DNA of 64,000 nt. Source: Xanthomonas vasicola. GTDB lineage: Bacteria; Pseudomonadota; Gammaproteobacteria; Xanthomonadales; Xanthomonadaceae. Position numbers and translations under genes: made by a program. Positions 27,718 to 35,886 of the stretch are shown here, in pieces. The stretch covers positions 1 to 64,000 of the forward strand of contig NZ_JSBW02000041.1 in NCBI RefSeq assembly GCF_000772705.2. Reading direction: 5' to 3'. The notes under the pieces were generated by a model. The model was not told where the DNA came from. It did not search any database and worked only from the letters and a program-made list of their open reading frames with translations. How positions within the stretch are numbered: position 1 is the first letter of the stretch; the number at the start of each line of letters is the position of its first letter.

Positions 27718-28312
27718 GTCACGTTCACCCCGCCTGCCCACTGCGGTCCTGGTGGGCGCCAGCGTGCTGCTGCTCGCCCTGGCAGCACTGTTGGTTTACG
27801 CGGTGGTGCGCTCCGGTCAGGACGACCGCGATGCACTGCCCTCTGCCCTGATCGGCAAACCGGCTCCGGAATTCGCGCTGCCGCTGCTGCACGATCCCAA
27901 CATCGTGGTGCATGCGCGCGAGCTACGCGGCGCGCCTTACATCATCAACGTGTGGGGCAGTTGGTGCCCGGCCTGCCGCGAAGAACATCCGGTGCTGAGC
28001 CGCTTCGCGCTGACCAAGCGCGTGCGCGTGATCGGCTACAACTGGAAGGACGAGCGCGCCGATGCGCTGCGCTGGCTGGAACAACTCGGCAATCCGTATC
28101 TGCTGGTGGTTGCCGACAAAGACGGCCGCACCGCGATCGATTTCGGCATCGCCGCCGCACCGGAAACCTTTTTGGTCGACGGGCGTGGTGTGGTGCGCTG
28201 GAAGTACAGCGGCATGCTCACTCAATCCATCATCGACACCCAACTGATTCCAGCGCTGAGCAAGATCGAACGCTCGCCCACCGCCGCACCGGACCTGCAC
28301 GCCAAACAATGA
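27710..28312 (+). CDS. ccmG: periplasmic thioredoxin CcmG/DsbE
   Basis: A 200-residue membrane-anchored thioredoxin: helix at about 14-33, then a thioredoxin fold with active site WGSWCPACREEHPVL and the CcmG-specific acidic environment ahead of it. The cis-Pro lies in AAPETFLV. It reduces apocytochrome c heme-site cysteines together with CcmH. The stop overlaps the ccmH start (ATGA). Confidence 0.95.
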   Translation: MVESRSPRLPTAVLVGASVLLLALAALLVYAVVRSGQDDRDALPSALIGKPAPEFALPLLHDPNIVVHARELRGAPYIINVWGSWCPACREEHPVLSRFALTKRVRVIGYNWKDERADALRWLEQLGNPYLLVVADKDGRTAIDFGIAAAPETFLVDGRGVVRWKYSGMLTQSIIDTQLIPALSKIERSPTAAPDLHAKQ

Positions 28313-28743
28313 CGCGCGCCTGGCTGCTCCTGCTGCTGTTGTTGCCCTGGCTGGCCTTCGCCCAGCCGGTCGGCGACCCGGCGCCGCTGCACTACGCATC
28401 GGCCGAAGAGGAGGCGCGTTTCCACGCGCTTACCGCCGAGTTGCGCTGCGTGCAGTGCCAGAACCAGTCGCTGGCCGACTCCAACGCGCAGATTGCCCAG
28501 GATCTGCGCAGCGAAGTGTTGGCGCTGATGCACGAAGGCCGCAGCGATGCGCAGATCCGCCAGTTCCTTGTCGCACGTTACGGCGAATTCGTGCTGTACC
28601 GTCCACGCGTGGAATCGCGCACCTGGCTGCTGTGGTTCGGCCCGCTGCTGGTGTTGCTGCTGGGCCTGGGCGCAGTGGTGCTGGTGGTGCGCAAACGCAG
28701 CATGGCGGCGCCTGCCTTGCCCGCCGATGAGCAGGAGTGGTGA
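28309..28743 (+). CDS. ccmH: cytochrome c maturation protein CcmH (CcmL type)
   Basis: A 144-residue protein with a signal peptide ending AFAQ, the thiol motif LRCVQCQNQSLADSNA (two Cys), the helix bundle and a C-terminal transmembrane anchor (WLLWFGPLLVLLLGLGAVVL). This is the short CcmH form; the TPR part is the separate next gene. It handles the apocytochrome disulfide with CcmG. The stop shares a base with the ccmI start (TGATG). Confidence 0.96.
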   Translation: MTRAWLLLLLLLPWLAFAQPVGDPAPLHYASAEEEARFHALTAELRCVQCQNQSLADSNAQIAQDLRSEVLALMHEGRSDAQIRQFLVARYGEFVLYRPRVESRTWLLWFGPLLVLLLGLGAVVLVVRKRSMAAPALPADEQEW

Positions 28744-29756
28744 TGGCCGGCTTTGTCATCGCGGTACTTGTGATTGCGCTGCTGGCCTTCGGCCTGGTGT
28801 TGCGCCCGCTGTGGCGCGAGGCACGCGGCCTGGCCGCAAGCGTGGCGATATTGCTGCTGGCCGCAAGTGCGGCGTTGTATTGGTTGGTCGGCACGCCAGG
28901 CGCGATCGAGCAGCCAGCCAATCGCCCGGCCGCGCCACGCTCGCTGGATGAAGCAATCATGCAACTGCGCGCGGCGCTGGCGAGCAATCCCGAACAGGCC
29001 GAAGGCTGGGTGTTGCTAGGGCGCTCACTCTCCAGCCAGCAAAAATTTGCCGAAGCGCGCGATGCATTCGCACGCGCGGTTGCGCTCCGCCCGGACGAGC
29101 CGGACGTGCTGGTCGCCGCGGCGCAATCGCGCATGCTTGCCGATGACAGCGGCCGCCCGGATCCGGAAGCCACGCGCATGCTCGAACACGCGCTGGCGGC
29201 GCAGCCAGACCATCAACGCGCACGCTGGTTTCTGGGGGTGGTACAGCGCCAATCCGGTGAGCCGGCCAAAGCCAGCGCTACCTGGGAGCCGCTGCTAAGT
29301 GTGGTCGATGCGAAGACCCGCCCCGGCCTGCTTGAACAGATCAACGCCGCACGACAGGAAGCCAAGCTCGCGCCGATCCAGGCAACGGCTGCGTCTGCCG
29401 CCGAGGCAGCGAAGGGCAAACAGATCCAGGTGCGGGTGACACTGGATGCCGAATTCGCCAAGCGCGCCGGCTTGCCCGGCGACACCAGCGTCTTCGTGAT
29501 TGCGCGCGCCGCCGACACGCCGATGCCGGTGGCGGTGGAAAAACACGCGTTGGGCGAGCTGCCATTGACCATCACACTGGATGATGGCGACAGCCCGATG
29601 CCGACGCGCACGCTGTCGTCGCTCGACAAGGTGCAAGTGTTGGCACGGCTGTCGCGCAGCGGCAATGCCATGCGCCAGGCCGATGACGTTGAGAGCGCAC
29701 CGGTGATGGTCGAGCTGCCTGCCGCCGCGCCGGTGGAGCTGGTGATCGGGCGCTGA
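28743..29756 (+). CDS. ccmI: cytochrome c maturation TPR protein CcmI
   Basis: A 337-residue protein with two N-terminal transmembrane helices (residues 2-20 and 33-50) and a periplasmic TPR region beginning SLDEAIMQLRAALASNPEQAEGWVLLGRSL. The C-terminal half (from about 220) is the beta-rich CcmI domain with QIQVRVTLDAEFAKRAG and SVFVIARAAD. CcmI chaperones apocytochrome c to the ligase. It is the last gene of the ccm operon; no clear terminator hairpin follows. Confidence 0.92.
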   Translation: MAGFVIAVLVIALLAFGLVLRPLWREARGLAASVAILLLAASAALYWLVGTPGAIEQPANRPAAPRSLDEAIMQLRAALASNPEQAEGWVLLGRSLSSQQKFAEARDAFARAVALRPDEPDVLVAAAQSRMLADDSGRPDPEATRMLEHALAAQPDHQRARWFLGVVQRQSGEPAKASATWEPLLSVVDAKTRPGLLEQINAARQEAKLAPIQATAASAAEAAKGKQIQVRVTLDAEFAKRAGLPGDTSVFVIARAADTPMPVAVEKHALGELPLTITLDDGDSPMPTRTLSSLDKVQVLARLSRSGNAMRQADDVESAPVMVELPAAAPVELVIGR

Positions 29757-30142
29757 TTGCTTGCTGCGTCGCATTGCTGCGTTTCGGACCAGTGGTAGAC
29801 GAGAATTCCGGGCACCATGCGCGCCCGCCTGGCGGCTGCGCAGTCGTTTGGTTAGCTGCTCTTAGTCAGATGCGTTGTTGAAAACCATGTACACCGACCA
29901 TCTCGACTGGCCCTTGCCCGCTCAACGTCGCGGGACCTTATGCGGCATGGATGCCGCGTAAGACGTACTTGCGGCGTGTCCCGCAATGGTGGGCGGGCAA
30001 GGGCCCTGCAGCCAAGCCGTAGATCCACCGCTCTGCAGAGTGGCATCACACAGCGCATGGCCTCAAATGGCCCCAAACCGATTTTCCATTTCCCATTCCC
30101 ATACTGCACACCGGCGCATGCCGTGGCAGATAGAATTGCGAC
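29757..30142. other. intergenic region before metX
   Basis: 386 bases without a supported gene. It contains a strong three-stem inverted-repeat element (listed separately), a CTCTGCAGAG palindrome at 30031-30040 and, close to metX, a degenerate copy of the GATT-CCCC type repeat. I see no recognisable SAM or SAH riboswitch fold. Confidence 0.5.
29909..30005. repeat. three-stem inverted-repeat element (REP/MITE-like or structured RNA)
   Basis: Perfect outer arms GGCCCTTGCCCGC (29909-29921) and GCGGGCAAGGGCC (29993-30005) enclose a second stem GCGGGAC/GTCCCGC (29930-29936/29978-29984), which encloses a third GCGGCAT-GG-ATGCCGC (29942-29957). The 97-bp unit would fold into a long branched or nested hairpin. 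Nothing protein-coding fits. Confidence 0.7.
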
Positions 30143-31345
30143 ATGACTGAATTCATCCCTGCCGGCACGCTGTACCACGCACTGCCTTCGCCTTTTCCGA
30201 TGAAACGCGGTGGTGTGCTGCATCAGGCACGCGTGGCATACGAAACCTGGGGCACGCTCGCCGCAGATCGCAGCAACGCGATCCTGATCGTCACCGGCCT
30301 GTCACCGAATGCGCACGCGGCGGCCAACCAGGCCAACCCCGAGCCTGGCTGGTGGGAAGCGATGCTCGGGCCGGGTAAGCCGATCGATACCGCGCGCTGG
30401 TTTGTGGTTTGCGTCAACTCCCTGGGCAGTTGCAAGGGCTCGACCGGGCCGGCCTCGGTGAACCCGGCCACCGGCGCGCTGTATCGCCTCAGCTTTCCGG
30501 ACCTGTCGATCGAAGATGTGGCCGATGCCGCAGCCGATGTGGTGCGTGCGCTGGGCATCCAGCAATTGGCCTGCTTGATCGGCAATTCGATGGGCGGCAT
30601 GACCGCACTGGCGCTGTTACTGCGTCATCCCGGCATCGCGCGCAGCCACATCAATATCTCCGGCAGCGCGCAGGCATTGCCGTTTTCCATCGCCATTCGC
30701 TCGCTGCAGCGCGAGGCGATCCGGCTGGATCCGCACTGGAATGGCGGCCACTACGACGATACGCACTACCCGGAATCAGGCATGCGTATGGCGCGCAAAC
30801 TCGGCGTAATCACGTATCGCTCGGCGCTGGAATGGGACGGCCGTTTCGGCCGTGTGCGGCTGGATTCCGAGCAGGCGGCCGATGATCCGTTTGGCCTGGA
30901 ATTTCAGGTCGAAAGCTATCTGGAAGGCCATGCGCGCCGCTTCGTGCGCTTCTTCGACCCCAACTGCTATCTGTATCTGAGCCGTTCGATGGACTGGTTC
31001 GATCTTGCCGACTATGTCGATGACAAACCGGCCGACGACACTGGTATCGATAGTCCCAATGCCGATGCCCTGCTCGCCTCCAACAAGGCGGAGGCCGGCA
31101 TTTCGACCGCCGACACGGTGCTTGCTGGTCTAGCGCGAATTCGCATCGCACGTGCGCTGGCCATCGGCGCCAACACCGACATCCTGTTCCCGGTGCAGCA
31201 GCAGGAACAGATTGCAGACGGCCTGCGTGCCGGCGGTGCCAACGCACAGTTCATTGGCCTGGATTCGCCGCAAGGCCACGACGCGTTCCTGGTCGACTTT
31301 GCCCGGTTCGGCCCAGCGGTGCGCGATTTTCTGCAAGGTTGTTGA
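30143..31345 (+). CDS. metX: MetX-family O-acyltransferase (homoserine or serine O-succinyltransferase)
   Basis: A 400-residue alpha/beta-hydrolase-fold acyltransferase. Motifs: GLSPNAHAA, WWEAMLGPGKPIDT, VNSLGSCKGSTGPAS, nucleophile Ser in LIGNSMGGMTALALL, the charge-relay Asp in the NTDILFPVQQQEQI segment and His in SPQGHDAFLVD. It acylates the hydroxyl group of homoserine (methionine synthesis) or, in some Xanthomonas homologues reported in family studies, L-serine with succinyl-CoA. It stands alone, not beside metB or hom, so context does not decide. The start follows AATTGCGAC without a strong ribosome site. Confidence 0.9.
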   Translation: MTEFIPAGTLYHALPSPFPMKRGGVLHQARVAYETWGTLAADRSNAILIVTGLSPNAHAAANQANPEPGWWEAMLGPGKPIDTARWFVVCVNSLGSCKGSTGPASVNPATGALYRLSFPDLSIEDVADAAADVVRALGIQQLACLIGNSMGGMTALALLLRHPGIARSHINISGSAQALPFSIAIRSLQREAIRLDPHWNGGHYDDTHYPESGMRMARKLGVITYRSALEWDGRFGRVRLDSEQAADDPFGLEFQVESYLEGHARRFVRFFDPNCYLYLSRSMDWFDLADYVDDKPADDTGIDSPNADALLASNKAEAGISTADTVLAGLARIRIARALAIGANTDILFPVQQQEQIADGLRAGGANAQFIGLDSPQGHDAFLVDFARFGPAVRDFLQGC

Positions 31346-31494
31346 GTTCGTTCGGCGACTAGCGTTTGGCCCCTGCTATCGGCCAATTCCGCCGGAACAT
31401 GCGGGTAATCACCGCGATCTTGCGCACTGATGCAATCGATGTGCACGCCTCAAGACCGCACCAGCAATCCGCACCACCTAACAGAAGACTGCGA

Positions 31495-32109
31495 ATGCGC
31501 TATCAAGGACGCCTCAGCGACTGGAATGATCACAAGGGTTTTGGCTTCGTCACGCCCAACGGAGGCGGCGACCGCGCGTTCGTGCATATCAGCGCGTTTG
31601 CACAGCAGTCGCGCCGCCCGCGCGATGGCGAGATCATCACTTACGCGATCGAGCGCGATGCGCAAAAACGCTTGAACGCCACGCAGGTGCGGTGGGCAGA
31701 CCGTACCACCGCTGCCAGGACCGAGCAGCGTCGCAGTGGGTTGCCACGCAAGACGCTGGCCGCGTTGTCGATGTTGGCGTTGGCGGCTGCCACGTGGATG
31801 CACGTGGTGCCGGTGATCGTGCCGCTCTGGTACGCAGCAGCTAGCCTGATCACGCTGCTGATCTATGCGATGGACAAATCTGCCGCGCAACGCAACCAAC
31901 GGCGCACACCCGAAGCCAGCTTGCATCTGTTGGCTCTGATCGGTGGCTGGCCGGGTGCGTTGCTGGCGCAGGAAATCTTCCGCCACAAATGCAGCAAAGC
32001 GGCGTTTCAGATGAAATTCTGGGTCACAGTCGCATTGAATGTCAGCGCATTGGTGCTGGCGGTAACCGAGACCGATATGATGGCCTCGCTTCCGGTGTTG
32101 TTCGATTAA
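31495..32109 (+). CDS. cold-shock domain/DUF1294 membrane fusion protein
   Basis: A 204-residue protein. Residues 1-65 are a cold-shock domain (GRLSDWNDHKGFGFVTPNGG, RAFVHISAFA) with RNP-like aromatic residues. A basic linker follows, then DUF1294 with three or four transmembrane segments and the signature YAMDKSAAQRNQRRTPEASLH ... GGWPGALLAQEIFRHKCSK. This two-domain layout is widespread but uncharacterised; a nucleic-acid-binding domain tethered to the membrane is the obvious reading. The start is the ATG before RYQGRLSDWN; the upstream frame lacks similarity. Confidence 0.9.
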   Translation: MRYQGRLSDWNDHKGFGFVTPNGGGDRAFVHISAFAQQSRRPRDGEIITYAIERDAQKRLNATQVRWADRTTAARTEQRRSGLPRKTLAALSMLALAAATWMHVVPVIVPLWYAAASLITLLIYAMDKSAAQRNQRRTPEASLHLLALIGGWPGALLAQEIFRHKCSKAAFQMKFWVTVALNVSALVLAVTETDMMASLPVLFD

Positions 32110-32316
32110 GAGCGCTGATCAAACCGCTGCGCAGCCGCCAACGGGCGCAGTCCGTTCCCGGTGTGGCATGTACCAACTCGCACACTGCAGTTGCTGCGCG
32201 CCGGCCACACCTAACTGACAGGTGCTCGCTACGTTGTGTTAGCCCGCTCCAAGCGCGCTAACAACGCATCGACGCGCTAACGTCGCATGCCCGCTTTCGA
32301 TAAACGCAGCGGCTCG

Positions 32317-34002
32317 CTACGCACTCTGGTCCAACAACTCCAACCTTCCCTCACGCATCCGGTAATGCCGCTGCACCACGCCCGGCGGGAGTACGTCGTG
32401 GGTGATCATCACCAGGCTGCGCTCGCCAAGCGCTGTGGCTAAGTCGAGTAGCAGCGCGTGTGCAGTGTCCACATCCAGGCCATCGGTGGGCTCGTCAAGC
32501 AGCAGAATCGGCGCATCGCGCAGCAGTGCACGTGCAAGTGCGAGGCGGCGCGCCTGGCCGGCAGACAGCGTGCCGCCGTTTTCGCCGATCCAGGTGTCCA
32601 AGCCATCTTGGGCGCTGGCCCATGCGCGCAAGCGTACCTGGTCGAGCACCTGCCACAGTGCGGCATCGTCGGCAGTGGCGTCGCCGATGAGGAGATTTTC
32701 GCGCACGCTCCCGGCAAATACCGGCGCGTTCTGCGGCAGCCAGGCAATCCGGTGATGCCATTGCGTTTGTGCGATGTGGCGCAGGTCGATGCCGGCGTAG
32801 CTTAGCTGCCCGGCCTGCGGATCCCACAGCCGAAGCAGCAGCGCCGACAACGTACTTTTGCCGCTGCCGCTGTCGCCGCTGATGGCGATGCGCTCGCCTG
32901 GCGCCAGTGTGAGATCGAGCGTCTGCAGTATTGGGCGCACGCTACCGGGCCACTCGAACGACACCTGCTGCAATTGCAACTTGCCCGTGCGTGGCACATC
33001 GATTGCCTGCACTGGATCGCTCACCGATGGCGCCTGATCAACAATGGCTTGCAAGCGCTTCGCTGCAACACGCGCGCTTTGTAGCGCCTGCACTGCCAGC
33101 CCGGCACCGGCCCAGACTTCCAGCAGGGCCATGGTCAAGAACACCAGACCTGCGGCCAGCTCGGCGGCGATCAGCCCGCGTTCGGCGGCGCTGAGTGCGA
33201 GCCACAGCATGCCGGCCAGACCCACACCCCCACAGAGCGCATGCAGCAGGTTGCCGGTGATCAGCCGGCGCCGCTGGATGCGGTCGCCGTCGACCGCCGC
33301 CGCCGCCGCGGCGTCGATCTGTTGCAGCCAGGCGCCTTGTGCATCGACCGCAGCAAGATCGGCCGCGCCTTCCAAGCCTTCGAACGCCTGCGTGCGCAAG
33401 GCGGTACGTTGCTGTGCACGTAACTGCTCGCGCTGTGCGCCGCCGCGCGCCACCTGCCACGGCACCAGCCCGCCGATCAACACGCCGAGCACCAGCAGCA
33501 ACCCCGCAGCGGGCAGATAGATCAGTGCAGCGGCGGCAATACCGGCCAGCCAGATGCCGAGCAACGCGGCCAGCGGCGCCAATGCGCGTACGCTGAGGCC
33601 ATCGACCTCACCGATGTCGGACATCAGCCGCGCCAGCAGATCGCCGGTGCGCGTGGCCGACAAGCGCCCTGGCGCCAGCGGCAACGCGCGGCGGAAGAAC
33701 CACACCCGCAGATCGCGGGCGATACGCAAGGTGGCATCGTGCCCGATCAATTTCTCGCCGTAGCGCGAGGCGATGCGCGCGAAGGTCAAGGCGCGAATGC
33801 CCGCCGACGGCGAGAAGAAATTGAAGCCGGTGCCCATGCCGGCAACGCCTGCCAGCGCGGCTGCGGTCAGGAAGCTGCCCGACAAGCCGAGCAAGCCGAC
33901 ACCCGCAAGCATGGTGACTAGCACCAATAACGCGGACAGCAATAGACGCCAGGCATGCCGACGAAACACATCGCGCAGACGATCAGGCCGGACGCGGCTC
34001 AT
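32317..34002 (-). CDS. cydC: ABC transporter CydC (bd oxidase assembly)
   Basis: A 561-residue fused permease-ATPase starting MSRVRPDRLRDVFRRHAWRL. Six transmembrane helices occupy about residues 15-300; the ATPase follows with Walker A ISGDSGSGKSTLSALLL, signature LSAGQARRLALARALL and Walker B PILLLDEPTDGLD. CydDC exports cysteine and glutathione and is needed for assembly of cytochrome bd. The start overlaps the cydD stop (ATGA). The gene pair is intact although two structural genes across the divergent promoter are frameshifted. Confidence 0.94.
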   Translation of the reverse strand: MSRVRPDRLRDVFRRHAWRLLLSALLVLVTMLAGVGLLGLSGSFLTAAALAGVAGMGTGFNFFSPSAGIRALTFARIASRYGEKLIGHDATLRIARDLRVWFFRRALPLAPGRLSATRTGDLLARLMSDIGEVDGLSVRALAPLAALLGIWLAGIAAAALIYLPAAGLLLVLGVLIGGLVPWQVARGGAQREQLRAQQRTALRTQAFEGLEGAADLAAVDAQGAWLQQIDAAAAAAVDGDRIQRRRLITGNLLHALCGGVGLAGMLWLALSAAERGLIAAELAAGLVFLTMALLEVWAGAGLAVQALQSARVAAKRLQAIVDQAPSVSDPVQAIDVPRTGKLQLQQVSFEWPGSVRPILQTLDLTLAPGERIAISGDSGSGKSTLSALLLRLWDPQAGQLSYAGIDLRHIAQTQWHHRIAWLPQNAPVFAGSVRENLLIGDATADDAALWQVLDQVRLRAWASAQDGLDTWIGENGGTLSAGQARRLALARALLRDAPILLLDEPTDGLDVDTAHALLLDLATALGERSLVMITHDVLPPGVVQRHYRMREGRLELLDQSA

Positions 34003-35711
34003 GGCAACTCCGCCTTCATCACTGTGGCGCCGCGCAGATCGATCACCGTGTCGGCCCAACCCATCACTGCAGCACTGTGCGTGGCCAGAACGACTGCGCG
34101 GCCGCGTGCCAACACGCCCAGCGTGCGCAGCAATTCGGCTTCGGTCTCCGGATCGAGAAAGGCGGTGGGCTCGTCCAGCAGCAGCACATCCGGCTCGCGC
34201 AACAACAACCGCGCCAATGCGACACGGCGTGCTTCGCCACCAGACAGGCCAAAGCCGCGCTCGCCGATCACCGTGTCCAGGCCAGCCGGCAGGTGCGCGG
34301 CAAAACGCAGCACTTGCGCTGCCTCCGCCACCGCGTGCAGGCGCGCGTCGCTGGCGTGCGGGTCGGCCAGGCGCAGGTTGTCGGCAATGCTGCCGTGAAA
34401 CAGATACGGCCGCTGCGTGGCATAGCCGATGCGCGCCCCGGGGCGCAGCGCCACACTGCCCGCCTCGGGTGCGAGCCAACCGGCAAGCCCTTCCAACAGC
34501 GTGCTCTTGCCGCTGCCGCTGGCGCCGATCACGGCGACGCGCTGCCCGGGCTCTAGCGTCAACGCAAAATCCTCGACCACCACCTGCGGTGCGCCAACAG
34601 GACGCAGCATCAGCCCACGCGCTTGCAACAGGGGCGCATGCACTTGCGCTGGTTCCAACGCGCGCGCGGGTGCACCGGTGTGCGCAGCGGCAGGCGGCTC
34701 GAAACCGTGTAGCAAGCGCTCGGCCTCGGCCACTGCCGCCAAGGCATTTGCACGGTCGTGGTAATGCGCGGCCAGGCGCCGCAGCGGCGCGAAGAATTCC
34801 GGGGCCAACAGCAGGCAGAACATCCCCACCGCCAGCGACGGCACGCCGTGCAGCGTAAGCATGCCCAGATAACTCAGGCCGAAGTACAGCGCCACGATCG
34901 CCACACTCACCGAGGCAAAGAATTCCAGCACGGTGGAAGACAGGAACGCGATGCGCAGCACTTTCAGCGAACGTTCGCGCACGCCCTCGGCCGCGGCGGC
35001 AATGCCGTGCAATTCGGCCTCACCGCGTCCATACACGCGCAACAATCCAAGGCCCTTGAGACGATCGGCAAAGTGCCCGCCCATGCGCGCCAGCTCGCCG
35101 AGCTGTTCGCGGCCTGCGGCCTCCGCGCCCCACCCCACCAGCATCATGAAAAATGGAATCAACGGCGCGGTGAGCAACAACACCAGCCCAACCACCCAAT
35201 CGACCGAAAACACGGCGATCAAGATCTGTGGCGGCACCAGCAGCATTTCGGTACGTGCGAGCTGGTAGCCGACGAAATTGCCTTCCAGCGCGTCGGTATG
35301 CGCCAGGCTCAGTTCGCCCAGTTCGCCGCTGCGTTGCCGGCGCAACCACAACGGTCCGTGCTGCACCAGGCGTCGCGCAATGCGCGCGCGCAGTTCGCGT
35401 TTGGCCACATCGGCCACTGTACCGGTTAGCGATTGCGCCCAGGCGTTGAGCAGCGCGCGCCCGATCAGCGCAACCAGTAACCCCACACCCACGTTGCGCA
35501 CTTGCGCCAATGGCAGGTGCTGCACCAGCAGCGCCTTCAGCAGCCAGGCAATCGCAGCCGATTGCACCAGCAACAACACGCCCGACAACGCCACCGCCAC
35601 GCCGGCAAGCCGCCGCGCACGCGTGGCCGGTGCGGCGAGCGCATCCAGCCATTGGCCGCGTTGACGGCGCTGGGCGGGCGTTTCGCTGGTTTGCACGCTG
35701 GGCTGGCTCAC
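33999..35711 (-). CDS. cydD: ABC transporter CydD (bd oxidase assembly)
   Basis: About 570 residues if translation begins at the GTG before SQPSVQTSETPAQRRQRGQW; earlier ATGs (to 35804) lie in sequence without family similarity, and neither start has a good ribosome site. The transmembrane part has RRLAGVAVALSGVLLLVQSA and RRQRSGELGELSLAHTDALEG. The ATPase has Walker A IGASGSGKSTLLEGLAGWL, signature FGLSGGEARRVALARLLL and Walker B LLLDEPTAFLD. It is the partner of CydC and divergent from cydA. Confidence 0.93.
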   Translation of the reverse strand: MSQPSVQTSETPAQRRQRGQWLDALAAPATRARRLAGVAVALSGVLLLVQSAAIAWLLKALLVQHLPLAQVRNVGVGLLVALIGRALLNAWAQSLTGTVADVAKRELRARIARRLVQHGPLWLRRQRSGELGELSLAHTDALEGNFVGYQLARTEMLLVPPQILIAVFSVDWVVGLVLLLTAPLIPFFMMLVGWGAEAAGREQLGELARMGGHFADRLKGLGLLRVYGRGEAELHGIAAAAEGVRERSLKVLRIAFLSSTVLEFFASVSVAIVALYFGLSYLGMLTLHGVPSLAVGMFCLLLAPEFFAPLRRLAAHYHDRANALAAVAEAERLLHGFEPPAAAHTGAPARALEPAQVHAPLLQARGLMLRPVGAPQVVVEDFALTLEPGQRVAVIGASGSGKSTLLEGLAGWLAPEAGSVALRPGARIGYATQRPYLFHGSIADNLRLADPHASDARLHAVAEAAQVLRFAAHLPAGLDTVIGERGFGLSGGEARRVALARLLLREPDVLLLDEPTAFLDPETEAELLRTLGVLARGRAVVLATHSAAVMGWADTVIDLRGATVMKAELP

Positions 35712-35803
35712 GTTGGTCTTTGGAGGCTGCGCATTGCAGACGATTGTAAATCGCTGCCCTCCGGTCGGGGATGGACAGTCTGCCGCACCCATACAGCGCC
35801 GCA

Positions 35804-35817
35804 TTGATTTGGATCAA
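35804..35817. promoter_or_regulatory. FNR/Anr-type box in the cydD-cydA divergent promoter region
   Basis: TTGATTTGGATCAA matches the FNR consensus TTGAT-N4-ATCAA exactly. Its centre lies about 76 bases upstream of the cydA start. This predicts oxygen-responsive control of the bd oxidase genes by an FNR/CRP-family regulator. Confidence 0.8.
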
Positions 35818-35886
35818 CGCGCCCGGCGCGCTAGCGGCAGATGATCGCCACGTTCCTTGCCGACACTCAAACCAGGCCCACCCGCC

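Noticed and set aside
29757..30142. SAM/SAH riboswitch upstream of metX
   Set aside because: The region is structured, but I could not match the conserved core of any riboswitch class; kept only as an inverted-repeat element.
34003..34479. Longer N-terminus for cydC
   Set aside because: The extra sequence is an out-of-frame reading of cydD; the ATGA-overlapping start gives the normal CydC length.
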